Source: Thermoplasmata archaeon (GTDB lineage Archaea; Thermoplasmatota; Thermoplasmata; Thermoplasmatales; Thermoplasmataceae). Taken from it: a stretch of DNA of 35,239 nt. Where the stretch lies: the NCBI GenBank assembly GCA_021802055.1, contig JAKAAY010000006.1, forward strand, positions 1 through 35,239. The letters are read 5' to 3'. The position numbers were made by a program, and so were the translations under genes. The notes below the pieces were generated by a model. That model made no database searches. It was given only the letters and a program-made list of their open reading frames with translations, and was not told where the DNA came from. Of this stretch, positions 1 through 8,299 are shown one piece after another (position 1 is the first letter of the stretch; each line of letters opens with the position of its first letter).

Positions 1-546
1 TCGTAGATCATGAGACGGCATGTGTTCTGGGTCCATTTCCCGATGCTGAATGTGGGAAATAGATACGAATCACGCTTTACTGCTGTGTAGATCCATGCAT
101 CGCCCTCCTCAGATTCATCTCCGCCAGTACGGACAAGTGTTTTATGTTTTTTTGATCATGGTCCAGATCTCATCCATCTCGTACTGTTCAAGAGGGATTG
201 ATCTCAGGAGTGTTTCATTCACATATTCTGCATTTTCCGCCAGATCCTCCAGCAACCTGCCTATAGTGTCCCTGTGATGTCCCGTTATCCTCTCAATGGA
301 TCGGATTCCATTCTTCTCCACCAGGAGTTTGCAGATCCTGATGATCTCATTCTCAGACATGTGCTTGTGATACAGCGGCGTCAACAGGGTCTCAGAGTAT
401 GTGTGATTGCAGTGAAGGCACTTGTACAACTGATGGCCTGCACGATTCCTTCCTCTCTTTATTATGTCCTTGCCTCTCTCCCTGCCGAAATACCTGCAGC
501 TGTGATTCTGGCATGTAACCGTATTCTCGCCTCTTGGCCTTGCCAT
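1..546 (-). pseudogene. IS1-family transposase, split by a frameshift and cut by the window edge
   Basis: The protein read from 546 down to a stop at 142-144 has an N-terminal zinc ribbon (paired Cys in CQNHSC and CLHC), then a helix-turn-helix-like stretch (IERITGHHRDTIGRLLEDL), then the first catalytic Asp of an IS1-type DDE domain in MDEIW. It stops right after MIKK. From about position 147 downwards, another reading frame on the same strand continues the homologous sequence (GDAWIYTAVKRD, then FSIGKWTQ) to the window edge. The two frames meet at a run of seven A (seven T on the + strand, 147-153). Dropping one A joins them. This may be a decayed copy, a slippage-expressed element or a sequencing error. 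The rest of the catalytic domain and the far end lie outside the window. The start is an ATG at 546. Confidence 0.8.
147..153 (-). other. Homopolymer frameshift site in the IS1 transposase
   Basis: Seven A in the transposase sense strand lie exactly where the IS1 homology moves to the next frame. The downstream frame is +1, meaning one base fewer is needed. Bacterial IS1 instead uses a -1 shift on an A-rich heptamer. Here the -1 frame is open but does not encode IS1-like sequence. Loss of one A, in DNA or by transcript slippage, would restore the full protein. Confidence 0.6.
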
Positions 547-579
547 GAGTACTGATGCGGGGGAAGTGTATTAACGCAT

Positions 580-597
580 GTAACGTAGGACACTACC
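580..597 (-). repeat. Candidate terminal inverted repeat of the IS1 element
   Basis: Read on the transposase strand, positions 597 to 580 give GGTAGTGTCCTACGTTAC, about 34 nt before the transposase start, which is where an IS1-type end would lie. The sequence beyond about 600 has no transposase character. The opposite end and any target duplication are outside the window, so this is an inference from position and general resemblance only. Confidence 0.35.
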
Positions 598-712
598 CAC
601 AATTGTTTTGGAGGTAAGGACCTATGAATAGAGACTGGTGCGTTCTATTGGAAATTCCATCGGTAACACTCGCAACCCTTAGCGGGAACCCATACGATAT
701 AAATAATAAAGG

Positions 713-719
713 TTAAATA
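713..719 (+). promoter_or_regulatory. TATA box for the secreted-protein cluster
   Basis: TTAAATA is centred 26 nt before the ATG at 742, the archaeal TATA-to-start-site distance, so the message would be leaderless. A second AT-rich element (GATATAAATA, 696-705) lies further upstream and would give a leader of about 15 nt. Confidence 0.5.
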
Positions 720-741
720 GTCGGACTAATTATTAGTGCTA

Positions 742-2532
742 ATGTTATCATTTAATGGTGGCAACAATAAGAGACGTCGGGTAATGTTGGCCCTAGGGAT
801 GTCACTTTTAATGATTGTTCCTATAGCCTTCATACTCTTCCAGTCACAATCAGTCGGTACATACACGATTTCGTACAACGCGAACGCAGTAATAGTTAAT
901 CCAAATGGTATAGAACTCAGGATTGGCAATGAAGCAATTACACCACACTGGTTACTGTTAATGTCAAGCGGGAATACTACGCAACTGCTGACGCTTGGTA
1001 ATTTAAGCGTTTCCAGAATAATTAATAACTACCAGAACTCCGTGGTTGTGAAGGGAAGTAACGGCAACCTAAGGGCTGCAGAAATATATTCGTTCTCTGG
1101 GAATAAAATTAGCGCCAGCATAGCGATACAGAACCTGAATGAACACTCAACCAGTTTTTCTACGGTCTTCGGAATAACCGCAGCTCATTCCAAACGCATA
1201 GGTCTCATTGGTTATGCACCGGAACAGGTTGGAAACGGCAATGCGCAGTTTGGTTCCAGTATCGCTGAGTCAAGCTATGTCCCTTATTCTGATTTTGGCG
1301 CTAGCTTCGGCGGCGTATACCTGTCCTGGAGGAGCGAAATGTCAATTTTTGCGGGAGGCGTCGCTTCGGTCTCCTCGGTCGGTAATTCCGTAGCACTTGA
1401 TTTTGGCCCTTTCCTCCTTTCCCCGAATGAGACCTATACCGTTGATCCAACCGTAAGCCCTATGGTAATAGCTCCTCCACCAGGCGGCGGAGGAGGCTGC
1501 TGCTACCAGGCACCCACGATTAGCCAGTGGGGTTATACATCAAATCCGTATGTAGGTCCAGGCGAATCTTATTGGTTTTGCGGATATGTGAACCCGGGAG
1601 GGGGAGCGAATATCCAATTTCAGGTGAAGGATTACGGCTCCTGGTCCACAGTCTACAGCGAGTATGAAACTTCTACTAATCGCTATTCATATAGTTTTTC
1701 ATATAACACCCTCAGCGAATACAGCGCTTCCCAGGTGAGGATATTGGCCAGCAACGGGTATGGAAGTGTTGCAGAATCTAGCCCTAATATCTACGTGTCA
1801 GTTTATGCGCCGACCACTAAAAATGTCTCCATTTACAACTCCAATGGATGCAGGGTCGGCTCATACACAATGGCGGTGACTGTACCGGGATGGGCCGGAC
1901 AGTTTACAAGCATAGGCCCAGGGTCCTGCGGAACTCCGCACTACTTTAACATGAACTTCGGGACAGGGGTTGAGTGGAACACCAACAGCATAGGAGGAGT
2001 ATGGAGCATTGACCAGGGCATCACTGGTGGGGCCAGCCCCAGCTACACGTCAAGCCAGTCCCCGTTCATGATTGGGTATGGGCAATATGGCTATCAGTCG
2101 AGTTCCAGCAATACGTTCCTCATTCACCTATCGGAATACCTGGTGGGTATAGCCAACAGCTTTGCATTCGGGTTAATTCCGAACCCGTCGTGGTTTTATC
2201 AGCCAAATAATAATGGTAATTCGCCATTTGATCAGTCCGCTTACTGGCACAACGACTCTTCAAGCCCAACTTTTATCTATTATGGATGTGGCTACGGGCA
2301 GTGGTATTACTATCCCCTAACATATGGCTCGTGCTGGAATCCGCAGGACTCCAAAATATGGGGGATAAAGACCATAACTGACTGGTTCGTGTCGGGAAAC
2401 ATACCTAACTACTTTGGCTTTGTCGTATACCATGTGAACGTGAATCTTGTGGAGAGCAATGACTGTGGCAGCCTGGTGACCTACGGGGCAGCATCGTCAC
2501 TCACAGTGGGCGTGCAGGTTCTAAATCCATAA
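742..2532 (+). CDS. Large secreted or membrane-anchored surface protein, function unknown
   Basis: The roughly 596-residue product begins with basic residues (NKRRR) and one hydrophobic segment (about residues 13-33) that should act as a signal peptide or N-terminal anchor. A beta-rich N-terminal region of about 210 residues follows, ending in a Pro/Gly linker with a Cys pair (PPPGGGGGCC, near residue 250). After the linker comes an Ig-like stretch and then a long region rich in Tyr, Ser, Gly, Asn and Trp with several more Cys, suggesting disulfides outside the cell. There is no C-terminal membrane segment. I do not recognise the family; an adhesin, glycoprotein or exported toxin-like protein are all possible. 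It heads a run of three genes for exported proteins. GTG at 736 is an alternative start; ATG at 742 fits the TATA box better. Codon use looks more AT-leaning than in the ATPase operon. Confidence 0.75.
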   Translation: MLSFNGGNNKRRRVMLALGMSLLMIVPIAFILFQSQSVGTYTISYNANAVIVNPNGIELRIGNEAITPHWLLLMSSGNTTQLLTLGNLSVSRIINNYQNSVVVKGSNGNLRAAEIYSFSGNKISASIAIQNLNEHSTSFSTVFGITAAHSKRIGLIGYAPEQVGNGNAQFGSSIAESSYVPYSDFGASFGGVYLSWRSEMSIFAGGVASVSSVGNSVALDFGPFLLSPNETYTVDPTVSPMVIAPPPGGGGGCCYQAPTISQWGYTSNPYVGPGESYWFCGYVNPGGGANIQFQVKDYGSWSTVYSEYETSTNRYSYSFSYNTLSEYSASQVRILASNGYGSVAESSPNIYVSVYAPTTKNVSIYNSNGCRVGSYTMAVTVPGWAGQFTSIGPGSCGTPHYFNMNFGTGVEWNTNSIGGVWSIDQGITGGASPSYTSSQSPFMIGYGQYGYQSSSSNTFLIHLSEYLVGIANSFAFGLIPNPSWFYQPNNNGNSPFDQSAYWHNDSSSPTFIYYGCGYGQWYYYPLTYGSCWNPQDSKIWGIKTITDWFVSGNIPNYFGFVVYHVNVNLVESNDCGSLVTYGAASSLTVGVQVLNP

Positions 2533-2544
2533 CAGGTATGAAGC

Positions 2545-3159
2545 ATGAACATTGGAATTGAAGGCAAAGGAAAGGCAGTCTTCGTGTTGCTTGTGGTAGC
2601 CATGTCATCTGTTGTAGGAGGTACCATATTAACCGGTAACTCCTACCATCATGATGCGATCCCACTTCTCACCGTTGCGAACGTCGACTCCCTTACAGGG
2701 CATAAATGGACATACCTTTGCGGAAATAACCAATCAGAGTCTCATTCAACCGGTATGCAAGCAGCTGATCAAAACGGATCTGCGGGCACAACAGAGGGGA
2801 ATTTACCGCCCGGCCTTCAAATCCGCTCCGTTGAGGCACTTGGTTCCTTAAATTCAAGTTCAAATATAATCTCCATCGCTGCCTTTAATTTCAGTAATTC
2901 TTCGTGTGCCCTTGATTTTTTCAACCATACCATGAACGCGGGGTGGATAGGCCCACCATTTCATCATCCCGAGGTTGGCAACAGAATCATATGGTATTAT
3001 GTCAACGACTCCTACACGTTTGGCAATCTAACGACGAGGCAGAGTTTGATCATAGGATACAGATCAAACACGGTTATTGAAATTTCAGCTCTTTACATGA
3101 CACTTGGCCAGAAGGCTTCGCTTAACTTGCTCACTGCTCAGGAAAACCTTATTTTCTGA
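2545..3159 (+). CDS. Small exported hypothetical protein
   Basis: The 204-residue product starts with a hydrophobic segment after a short basic stretch (about residues 8-30: KGKAVFVLLVVAMSSVVGG), a likely signal peptide or anchor. The rest is polar, Asn/Ser-rich, with several N-glycosylation-type sequons (NQS, NSS, NFS, NDS) and two Cys. No enzyme motif is visible and I do not recognise a family. The ATG is 12 nt after the preceding stop codon with an AGGT just upstream, so it is probably co-transcribed with the large surface protein and may work with it outside the cell. Confidence 0.7.
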   Translation: MNIGIEGKGKAVFVLLVVAMSSVVGGTILTGNSYHHDAIPLLTVANVDSLTGHKWTYLCGNNQSESHSTGMQAADQNGSAGTTEGNLPPGLQIRSVEALGSLNSSSNIISIAAFNFSNSSCALDFFNHTMNAGWIGPPFHHPEVGNRIIWYYVNDSYTFGNLTTRQSLIIGYRSNTVIEISALYMTLGQKASLNLLTAQENLIF

Positions 3160-3198
3160 GATTGATTTAATTCATGACAAGAGGTCGGGATAAAACCG

Positions 3199-4320
3199 TT
3201 GAAAGACAGTGATAGAAAAAAAGCAGTGGCCTGGGCAATCTTTCTTGTGGTGATATCTGCCTCACTAATCTCTACAGTTGCTGCCTATGATCTCACCCTG
3301 AAGTATGACGAGATTGTGTCCTCCATGGAGATACCAGGCACACCATCTTCCATTGCCTATGATCCAAGCAATGGCTTTGCATACGTATCCTCCTATTATG
3401 CAAATCATATATTCGTTGTCAATCCTCGTGCCGGATCGATTGTGGACACCATTCCTGGCGGTATCGCACCGGCAAACGTAGTCTATGACCCGGTGAATCG
3501 ATATGTCTATTTTTCCAGCGAGCAATACATGTCAGGTTCTTTAGTCTCATCCGTAGATGCAATAGAAAGCAGCAATAATTCCCTTGTAGCCCAGATTCCT
3601 ATGGGTCAGCTTGCCTCAGTAAACAGTATGGTTGTCAACCCGCGAAGTGGAACACTGTTTGTGAGTGCCAGCAGCATATTTGAGATCAATGGAACGAAAC
3701 TGGTTGCAAGATACGGTACGTTGGATACGCGCTGCTTGATCACTCTGAATCCGACCGGCAGCACAATGTTCCTGTTATCTGAGATAAGTGGCACAATGTG
3801 GGAAGCGAACATTACCAATAATGCAAACCTATCTCAGATACAGGTTTACAGCACGGGCATACAGGATTCTTCCAACTTTTACTTTGGGAATCTCAAGAAT
3901 GACGGAAAACTAATTCTGGGTACAGACAAGGAACTGTACGTTTTCAACACGTCACGTCCAAAATCACCTGCTCTCACGATCCAGATACCCTGTGGAGTGA
4001 GCAGCGCATACTGTTGTAATTCTACGCATATTCTCTACCTGTCATTCTATTCCCAACGCGGCTCTATCAATGCTTACAATGTCCTGAACGGTCAGTTTGC
4101 CGGAACCATACGGATACCCTCTTCCCCCGATGGATTTTCAGGCCTCAGCGGCTCAAAAATTATGGTCCTATCGGGGGGCAGTCTGTACGTGTTGAGTGCG
4201 TCGTTGAATAACTTACAGCCCAACAACTTCATTTTCTACGGCACGGCAACAGCTGCCGCGGCATCATCACTCATTGCGCTCCTTGTCCTGCTCAGCATCA
4301 GGAAAAGAGGAATGAAATAA
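3199..4320 (+). CDS. YncE-like beta-propeller protein, exported and membrane-anchored
   Basis: The 373-residue product has an N-terminal hydrophobic segment (about residues 10-30), repeated blades of the YncE/40-residue YVTN type (for example YVSSYYANHIFVVNPRAG and the VYDPVNRYVYFSS that follows), and a C-terminal membrane helix (about residues 343-365) ending in RKRGMK. This implies an extracellular propeller tethered to the membrane. Such propellers in archaea usually bind surface partners or ligands; no catalytic residues are identifiable. The start is TTG with GAGGTCGGG (3181-3189) upstream. It follows the small exported gene by 39 nt and is probably the last gene of that cluster. Confidence 0.75.
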   Translation: MKDSDRKKAVAWAIFLVVISASLISTVAAYDLTLKYDEIVSSMEIPGTPSSIAYDPSNGFAYVSSYYANHIFVVNPRAGSIVDTIPGGIAPANVVYDPVNRYVYFSSEQYMSGSLVSSVDAIESSNNSLVAQIPMGQLASVNSMVVNPRSGTLFVSASSIFEINGTKLVARYGTLDTRCLITLNPTGSTMFLLSEISGTMWEANITNNANLSQIQVYSTGIQDSSNFYFGNLKNDGKLILGTDKELYVFNTSRPKSPALTIQIPCGVSSAYCCNSTHILYLSFYSQRGSINAYNVLNGQFAGTIRIPSSPDGFSGLSGSKIMVLSGGSLYVLSASLNNLQPNNFIFYGTATAAAASSLIALLVLLSIRKRGMK

Positions 4321-4667
4321 ACCGTACATCGAAGTGACTTAGAACTCAGTGCTGCAACGCTCGCGATATTCTAGCATTAGGGGCCTTCAACTCAACTGTA
4401 TCTCATTGGGTTCTCTGCCAGCGTTGAACACCGAAATTGCGGAGTGCGGTACTCCATCTGGTCTTACCCTCTTCAGGCTTCTTATCTGGCAGGCAGCAAG
4501 CCGGGTATTTTCATTACAGACTGTGAACCCTCGCAGTCAGGCATCTTTAGAAAACCCCTCCCTGAACAGGAACATGGACTGTGGAAACATACAGGTAAGG
4601 ACCCTGCAGGTCCGCCGTCTAACCTGCATCGTGGAATTCCAGCAGGCAAAATAAGCCAGGATTTTAC
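4321..4667. other. Gene-free stretch
   Basis: About 350 nt lie between the propeller gene and a convergent hypothetical gene. Short open frames here have no coding character or recognisable homology, and I see no tRNA cloverleaf or strong terminator. On the minus strand a stretch of frame interrupted by stops (roughly 4380-4570) reads somewhat like protein, so a decayed gene is possible but not demonstrable. Confidence 0.4.
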
Positions 4668-5009
4668 CTAGAGTTTTCTGAATTCCTCAAGAGCAAGATC
4701 AAGGATCGTGGACTTCTGCGGTTTCACAACGAGAAAATGGCTCTTTTCAGGGTTTACGGGCCTGTTCGTTTTCTCTATCTTCTTGGTCTCATAGTCGAAC
4801 TCAATGAGTCCAACGGGCAATGTGCCCTTGGCAAGTGTTATAAGCCATATGGATTCACCCTTCTCTCCTGAGAGCGTCGGGCTGTAGAACAACACATAGT
4901 CCCCGTACTGCGTCAGGGTGCTTATCTGCCTCATTCCAAGGGAAAAGCTGCTGGCAGCAACCGCCAGAAGATCCTCCACACTGGCGAATAACTCAAACTC
5001 AAACCTCAT
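4668..5009 (-). CDS. Conserved-looking small hypothetical protein
   Basis: The 113-residue product beginning MRFEFELFASVEDL is soluble, with no signal peptide or membrane segment, and alternates beta-like and charged stretches. I do not recognise a family. The frame is open further upstream (to 5120), but the ATG at 5009 is preferred because an AT-rich box (AATAATAACC on the + strand, 5031-5040) is centred about 25 nt away, the spacing of leaderless promoters in this window. It is transcribed divergently from the alpha/beta hydrolase. Confidence 0.6.
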   Translation of the reverse strand: MRFEFELFASVEDLLAVAASSFSLGMRQISTLTQYGDYVLFYSPTLSGEKGESIWLITLAKGTLPVGLIEFDYETKKIEKTNRPVNPEKSHFLVVKPQKSTILDLALEEFRKL

Positions 5010-5179
5010 GCCGGTAAATAGGTAATGGGAATAATAACCTTGACGGGAAAAGCCTCGTATGATAAGGGGATCATGTAATTGGCCCAGCAATGGAATGCAG
5101 CAGCCCGTCACAAAATTCAATCACCCACTGAACTCCATACATCGATAGTTATTTCACAAACATAGCAATCAAATCCCCA

Positions 5180-6007
5180 TTGGAAGATCAGATCATCAAA
5201 ATAGAGACCTTTGAGGGCGACATCGCGCTGAGGCAGCTCACCAATCCGGCCAGCAGAAAGAACATAGTCTTTCTTTCAGGACTCAGTGGAGATCGCCACT
5301 ACTGGGATCGTCTCTTCGATCAGTCCTCTCTCAGGCAGTATAACCTCATCGCAGTGGATCTTCCCGGGCAGGGGGAAAGCAAATTTACCCCAGACTACTC
5401 CTTCTCCATGGAAAGCCAGGCCAGGGCGGTTCTGGAAGCCCTGAAACACCTGGGAATAGTGAGTTTCACGGGAGTCTTTCACTCCATGGCGGGAGTCATT
5501 GGCCTCATAATGTGTGAACTGAAACCTTCCATGCTGAGCAACTATGTAGGGCTTGAATCACAACTGGTATACCAGGACACACAGTGGAGTGCACAGATTG
5601 CGGCAAGCAGGGAAAACGAATACAAGGAAATATGGGATGATATGCTGGCTTCCGCAGACCAGTTCTATACCCAGGCTCTTGCATCCACCAACCCCAGGGA
5701 GATAAGAGATACCATCAAAATACTGGTCGATAGCGCCAGGAAGAGCCCTTACTATGCGATATGGCGATCCGCCGTCTCGCTTTGTGAATACGGCAAGAGG
5801 AACCTTCCGGATAAACTGGAGCTCCTCAGGGGAATCAGCAGCCACTACCTCATAGGCCAGAAGAACTACAGGGACTTCGACGTCTATTCGCCCATATTCA
5901 AGAAGTATGGGATCGAGGTGGAGTTCATCAGGAGAGCGGGTCATGTTATGATGCTTGAAAACCCTGAAGAAACCGCGGCAACGATTTCAAGAATAGCCGC
6001 AAAATAA
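5180..6007 (+). CDS. Alpha/beta hydrolase
   Basis: The 275-residue length and fold pattern fit a single-domain alpha/beta hydrolase. VFLSGLSGDRHYW is the oxyanion-loop region, VDLPGQGES follows strand beta-4, the nucleophile elbow is FHSMAG with Ser102, and RRAGHVMMLENPEE gives His255 near the C-terminus. The elbow has Phe where the classical GxSxG motif has its first Gly, which may narrow activity or signal a specialised subgroup. The acidic residue is probably Asp in NYRDFD. It is likely cytoplasmic because there is no signal peptide; the substrate cannot be told. The start is TTG at 5180, with a weak AT box (AGTTATTT, 5147-5154) upstream. It is not part of the ATPase operon, which has its own promoter. 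Confidence 0.82.
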   Translation: MEDQIIKIETFEGDIALRQLTNPASRKNIVFLSGLSGDRHYWDRLFDQSSLRQYNLIAVDLPGQGESKFTPDYSFSMESQARAVLEALKHLGIVSFTGVFHSMAGVIGLIMCELKPSMLSNYVGLESQLVYQDTQWSAQIAASRENEYKEIWDDMLASADQFYTQALASTNPREIRDTIKILVDSARKSPYYAIWRSAVSLCEYGKRNLPDKLELLRGISSHYLIGQKNYRDFDVYSPIFKKYGIEVEFIRRAGHVMMLENPEETAATISRIAAK

Positions 6008-6084
6008 AACCCGATGGGGGAATTTCCCATATTAAGGCGTGTGGGTAAACGTTACCTGAACTGGGTTAGAGTAAGGCAATCACT

Positions 6085-6120
6085 TTTAAATAAACAAGGT
6101 TAATTAGCCTTCGGTGAACT
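6085..6120 (+). promoter_or_regulatory. ATPase operon promoter and strong ribosome binding site
   Basis: TTTAAATA (6085-6092) is a clear TATA box. A start site about 26 nt downstream would leave a leader of roughly 10 nt that just contains GGTGAACT (6113-6120), a good match to the archaeal 16S 3' end, four nt before the TTG start of atpK. The same GGTGAACT precedes the TTG start of rpsL. Confidence 0.6.
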
Positions 6121-6124
6121 TTCA

Positions 6125-6343
6125 TTGGCAGATCCACAATTAGCGCTGGCAGCTGCGATTGCTATTGCAGGAGGTCTCATAGGTACAGGCATGGCCCAGC
6201 AGGGAATCGGAGCAGCCGGTATGGGTATTATCGCAGAAAAGCCCGAGAAATTTGGACAGGTTCTGGTGTTCTTCGTTATTCCGGAGACGCTGTGGATCAT
6301 AGGTCTGGTATTGGGATTAATCCTGTTGCTGAATATCCTCTAG
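6125..6343 (+). CDS. atpK: A-type ATPase subunit K (proteolipid c-ring)
   Basis: The 72-residue product is a single hairpin of two membrane helices with the Gly/Ala-rich first helix typical of c subunits and a short polar loop (AEKPEKFG). The second helix carries the ion-binding glutamate Glu54 in the sequence IPET. Each copy contributes one hairpin to the membrane ring that turns as ions pass. Thr55 next to the glutamate is a side chain seen in some Na+-binding rings, but ion choice cannot be decided here. The start is TTG, supported by GGTGAACT four nt upstream and by protein length. It is the first gene of the operon. Confidence 0.93.
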   Translation: MADPQLALAAAIAIAGGLIGTGMAQQGIGAAGMGIIAEKPEKFGQVLVFFVIPETLWIIGLVLGLILLLNIL

Positions 6344-6349
6344 GTTAAA

Positions 6350-6919
6350 ATGTCCCTGGAAAGCATAATCTCCGAGATAGACGAGAAGAAGAAGGCCCAG
6401 ATCAACTCGATCCAGAAGGAGATTGATGAACTTGTCGAGTCGCGTTCCCAGCAGTTGAAAAAGGAAACGGACTCTCTTGCAGAGGCGTTCAGTTCCAGGA
6501 AAGTTGCATACGCGAACTCCGTCGAGAGGAGCAGGAGGGATCTGGCAGTCCTGGAGGCTGCGAGAATTCTCACAGATGCAAGGAGCAAACTCATCGATGA
6601 TGCGACGTCTCTGGTATCGGAATATCTTTCGAACCTGAGAAAAAGGTCCGTGCACAGGAAGATACTGGAGATGTCCATCAGGCTGGTGGAGTTTCAGTTC
6701 CCGGAAGGTGCCACAGTTTTCGCTCCTGAACAGGACATCGAAGCCCTGAAAAAGTTCACGGCCGACACCAGGATCAAGTTTGAGAAGGGCGACATGCCAT
6801 ACGGCATCCTGGCGGCATCCAGTGACGGAAAGAGGGAGCTTGACCTCACCTTCACCCAGATATGGAAGGCAGCCAGGGACAACATAGCACTGGCACTGGA
6901 AGCAGGCATAGGTGAGTGA
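6350..6919 (+). CDS. atpE: A-type ATPase subunit E (peripheral stalk)
   Basis: The 189-residue product has a long charged N-terminal coiled coil (about residues 1-100, rich in Lys/Glu, such as EIDEKKKAQINSIQKEIDEL) and a C-terminal alpha/beta head (about 105-189), matching archaeal subunit E. It pairs with subunit H to form the outer stalk that holds the catalytic head still. The ATG is six nt after the atpK stop and the gene ends four nt before atpC, so it belongs to the same transcript. Confidence 0.9.
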   Translation: MSLESIISEIDEKKKAQINSIQKEIDELVESRSQQLKKETDSLAEAFSSRKVAYANSVERSRRDLAVLEAARILTDARSKLIDDATSLVSEYLSNLRKRSVHRKILEMSIRLVEFQFPEGATVFAPEQDIEALKKFTADTRIKFEKGDMPYGILAASSDGKRELDLTFTQIWKAARDNIALALEAGIGE

Positions 6920-6922
6920 GCA

Positions 6923-7975
6923 ATGGACGGAACCTATGCTGGGAGCTATGGCAGGATCCGTTCCTATTATACTGATTTCCTGGACGATGCTTTCATGGCC
7001 TCTCTCGTTGGACGCAAGAATGACGAGATAGGACAGATGCTGCTCAAGACAAACTACAGGGAAGATCTGGAGGCTCTCTCATCAACCTACAGCGGAAGGG
7101 CACACCTGGAAAATGCCATCAACCGCCATTTCGTAAAAAAAAATAAGCTGGCGATATCATCTCCTCCACCCGGAGTCAAGGACTTCCTCAAGCTCTACGT
7201 TTCAAAGTGGGATATAGATAACATCAAGATACTTCTGGCTTCCAAGGAACTCGGTCACAAGATATCCCTGGATGACACCTTCATAGTCAACTCCCGGGGT
7301 ATACCAATGGGGGTCTTCGCCGGGAACATTTCACCAGAGGAATTCAGGGTTCTGCTTGGGCTGCCCAGCCTCGAGTCTTCCATTGATTATCTCTCCAGAC
7401 ACCCCGTGGGCGTTGCAATGGCATCAAGGCTTGATGAATACAGGCGCACGGCAGACCTGTCCTTTCTCTTCACGGCCATGGACACTTTCTATTTCTCGGA
7501 AGTACTGAGGACGCTGCTCTTCATAAGAGGCGACGAGTCTCCCGTAAGGAGCTATTTCAGGGATTATATTGATCTGAGAAATATCATGGTAATACTCAAG
7601 GCAAGAGACCAGGAAATGGATTTTGCCATAATCAAAGAGCGGCTGAGTCCTGGAGGTAGTATATCTCCCGCAGCGCTTGAAGACTTGTTCAGGAACTCAC
7701 CTGTCGCTGATATATATCAGTCCGCGGGTAAGGTCGCGGGTGGAGAATCAGAGCAGCATCCCGCAAATCTCTCCGATCTTGAGATCATGACAAGGATGCA
7801 TCTTTACAGGAGATACCACCCATCATTCATGGCCTCCTCCATCTCCGTTAACACCATATTCGACTTTGTGCTGACTGCTGAAAGGGAACGAGACATCCTG
7901 CGGGGGATAGTCATTGGAAGTTCCTATGGGATGAAAAACGATTCAGTTCTGAGACTCACTGGCATGGGGGTGTGA
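6923..7975 (+). CDS. atpC: A-type ATPase subunit C (central stalk socket)
   Basis: The 350-residue, largely alpha-helical soluble protein matches the length and pattern of archaeal subunit C / V-ATPase d. It has an early SYGRIRSYYTDFLDD and the recurring helices of the funnel (VSKWDIDNIKILLASKELG, YFRDYIDLRNIMVILKARD). It sits on the proteolipid ring and receives the D-F shaft. It lies between atpE and atpF; its TGA overlaps the atpF GTG by four nt, implying coupled translation. Confidence 0.9.
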   Translation: MDGTYAGSYGRIRSYYTDFLDDAFMASLVGRKNDEIGQMLLKTNYREDLEALSSTYSGRAHLENAINRHFVKKNKLAISSPPPGVKDFLKLYVSKWDIDNIKILLASKELGHKISLDDTFIVNSRGIPMGVFAGNISPEEFRVLLGLPSLESSIDYLSRHPVGVAMASRLDEYRRTADLSFLFTAMDTFYFSEVLRTLLFIRGDESPVRSYFRDYIDLRNIMVILKARDQEMDFAIIKERLSPGGSISPAALEDLFRNSPVADIYQSAGKVAGGESEQHPANLSDLEIMTRMHLYRRYHPSFMASSISVNTIFDFVLTAERERDILRGIVIGSSYGMKNDSVLRLTGMGV

Positions 7976-8295
7976 AGCTGGACAAGGGAAAATCCGTCGC
8001 AGCCATAGGGAAGAGGGAAGTAATCATGGGATTCAGGCTGATAGGGATCAGCACCTCCAGGGAGGCAGATGCCAGAGATGTGGATAGGGTTCTTTCCGGG
8101 ATGATAGCCGAGGGAAAGCATTCCATGATCATGGTGACGGAAGACCTCAGGTCTGGTATAAGCAGCAGGCTTCTGGAGAGAATTGAGACGATGAACGACC
8201 CGCTTGTGATCTTCGTACCCATGCCTGGTGGCACGGAAGAGGAGTCAGTCTCAAAACTGGCCAAGCGGATACTGGGAGTAGAGATAGGAGAGTAA
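7972..8295 (+). CDS. atpF: A-type ATPase subunit F
   Basis: The 107-residue soluble protein matches the small central-stalk subunit F, with the family core GFRLIGI, a middle region MIAEGKHSMIMVTEDL, and PLVIFVPMPGG near the C-terminus. It binds subunit D and modulates the shaft. The start is taken as GTG at 7972, overlapping the atpC stop (GTGA). The N-terminal ~15 residues are a little longer than the usual core, so an internal ATG just before GFRLIGI (8026) is an alternative. Confidence 0.88.
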   Translation: MKLDKGKSVAAIGKREVIMGFRLIGISTSREADARDVDRVLSGMIAEGKHSMIMVTEDLRSGISSRLLERIETMNDPLVIFVPMPGGTEEESVSKLAKRILGVEIGE

Positions 8296-8299
8296 GGGA

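Noticed and set aside
4349-4671. Two short plus-strand open frames in the gap after the propeller gene
   Set aside because: No homology, no promoter at the usual spacing, and they overlap each other in different frames.
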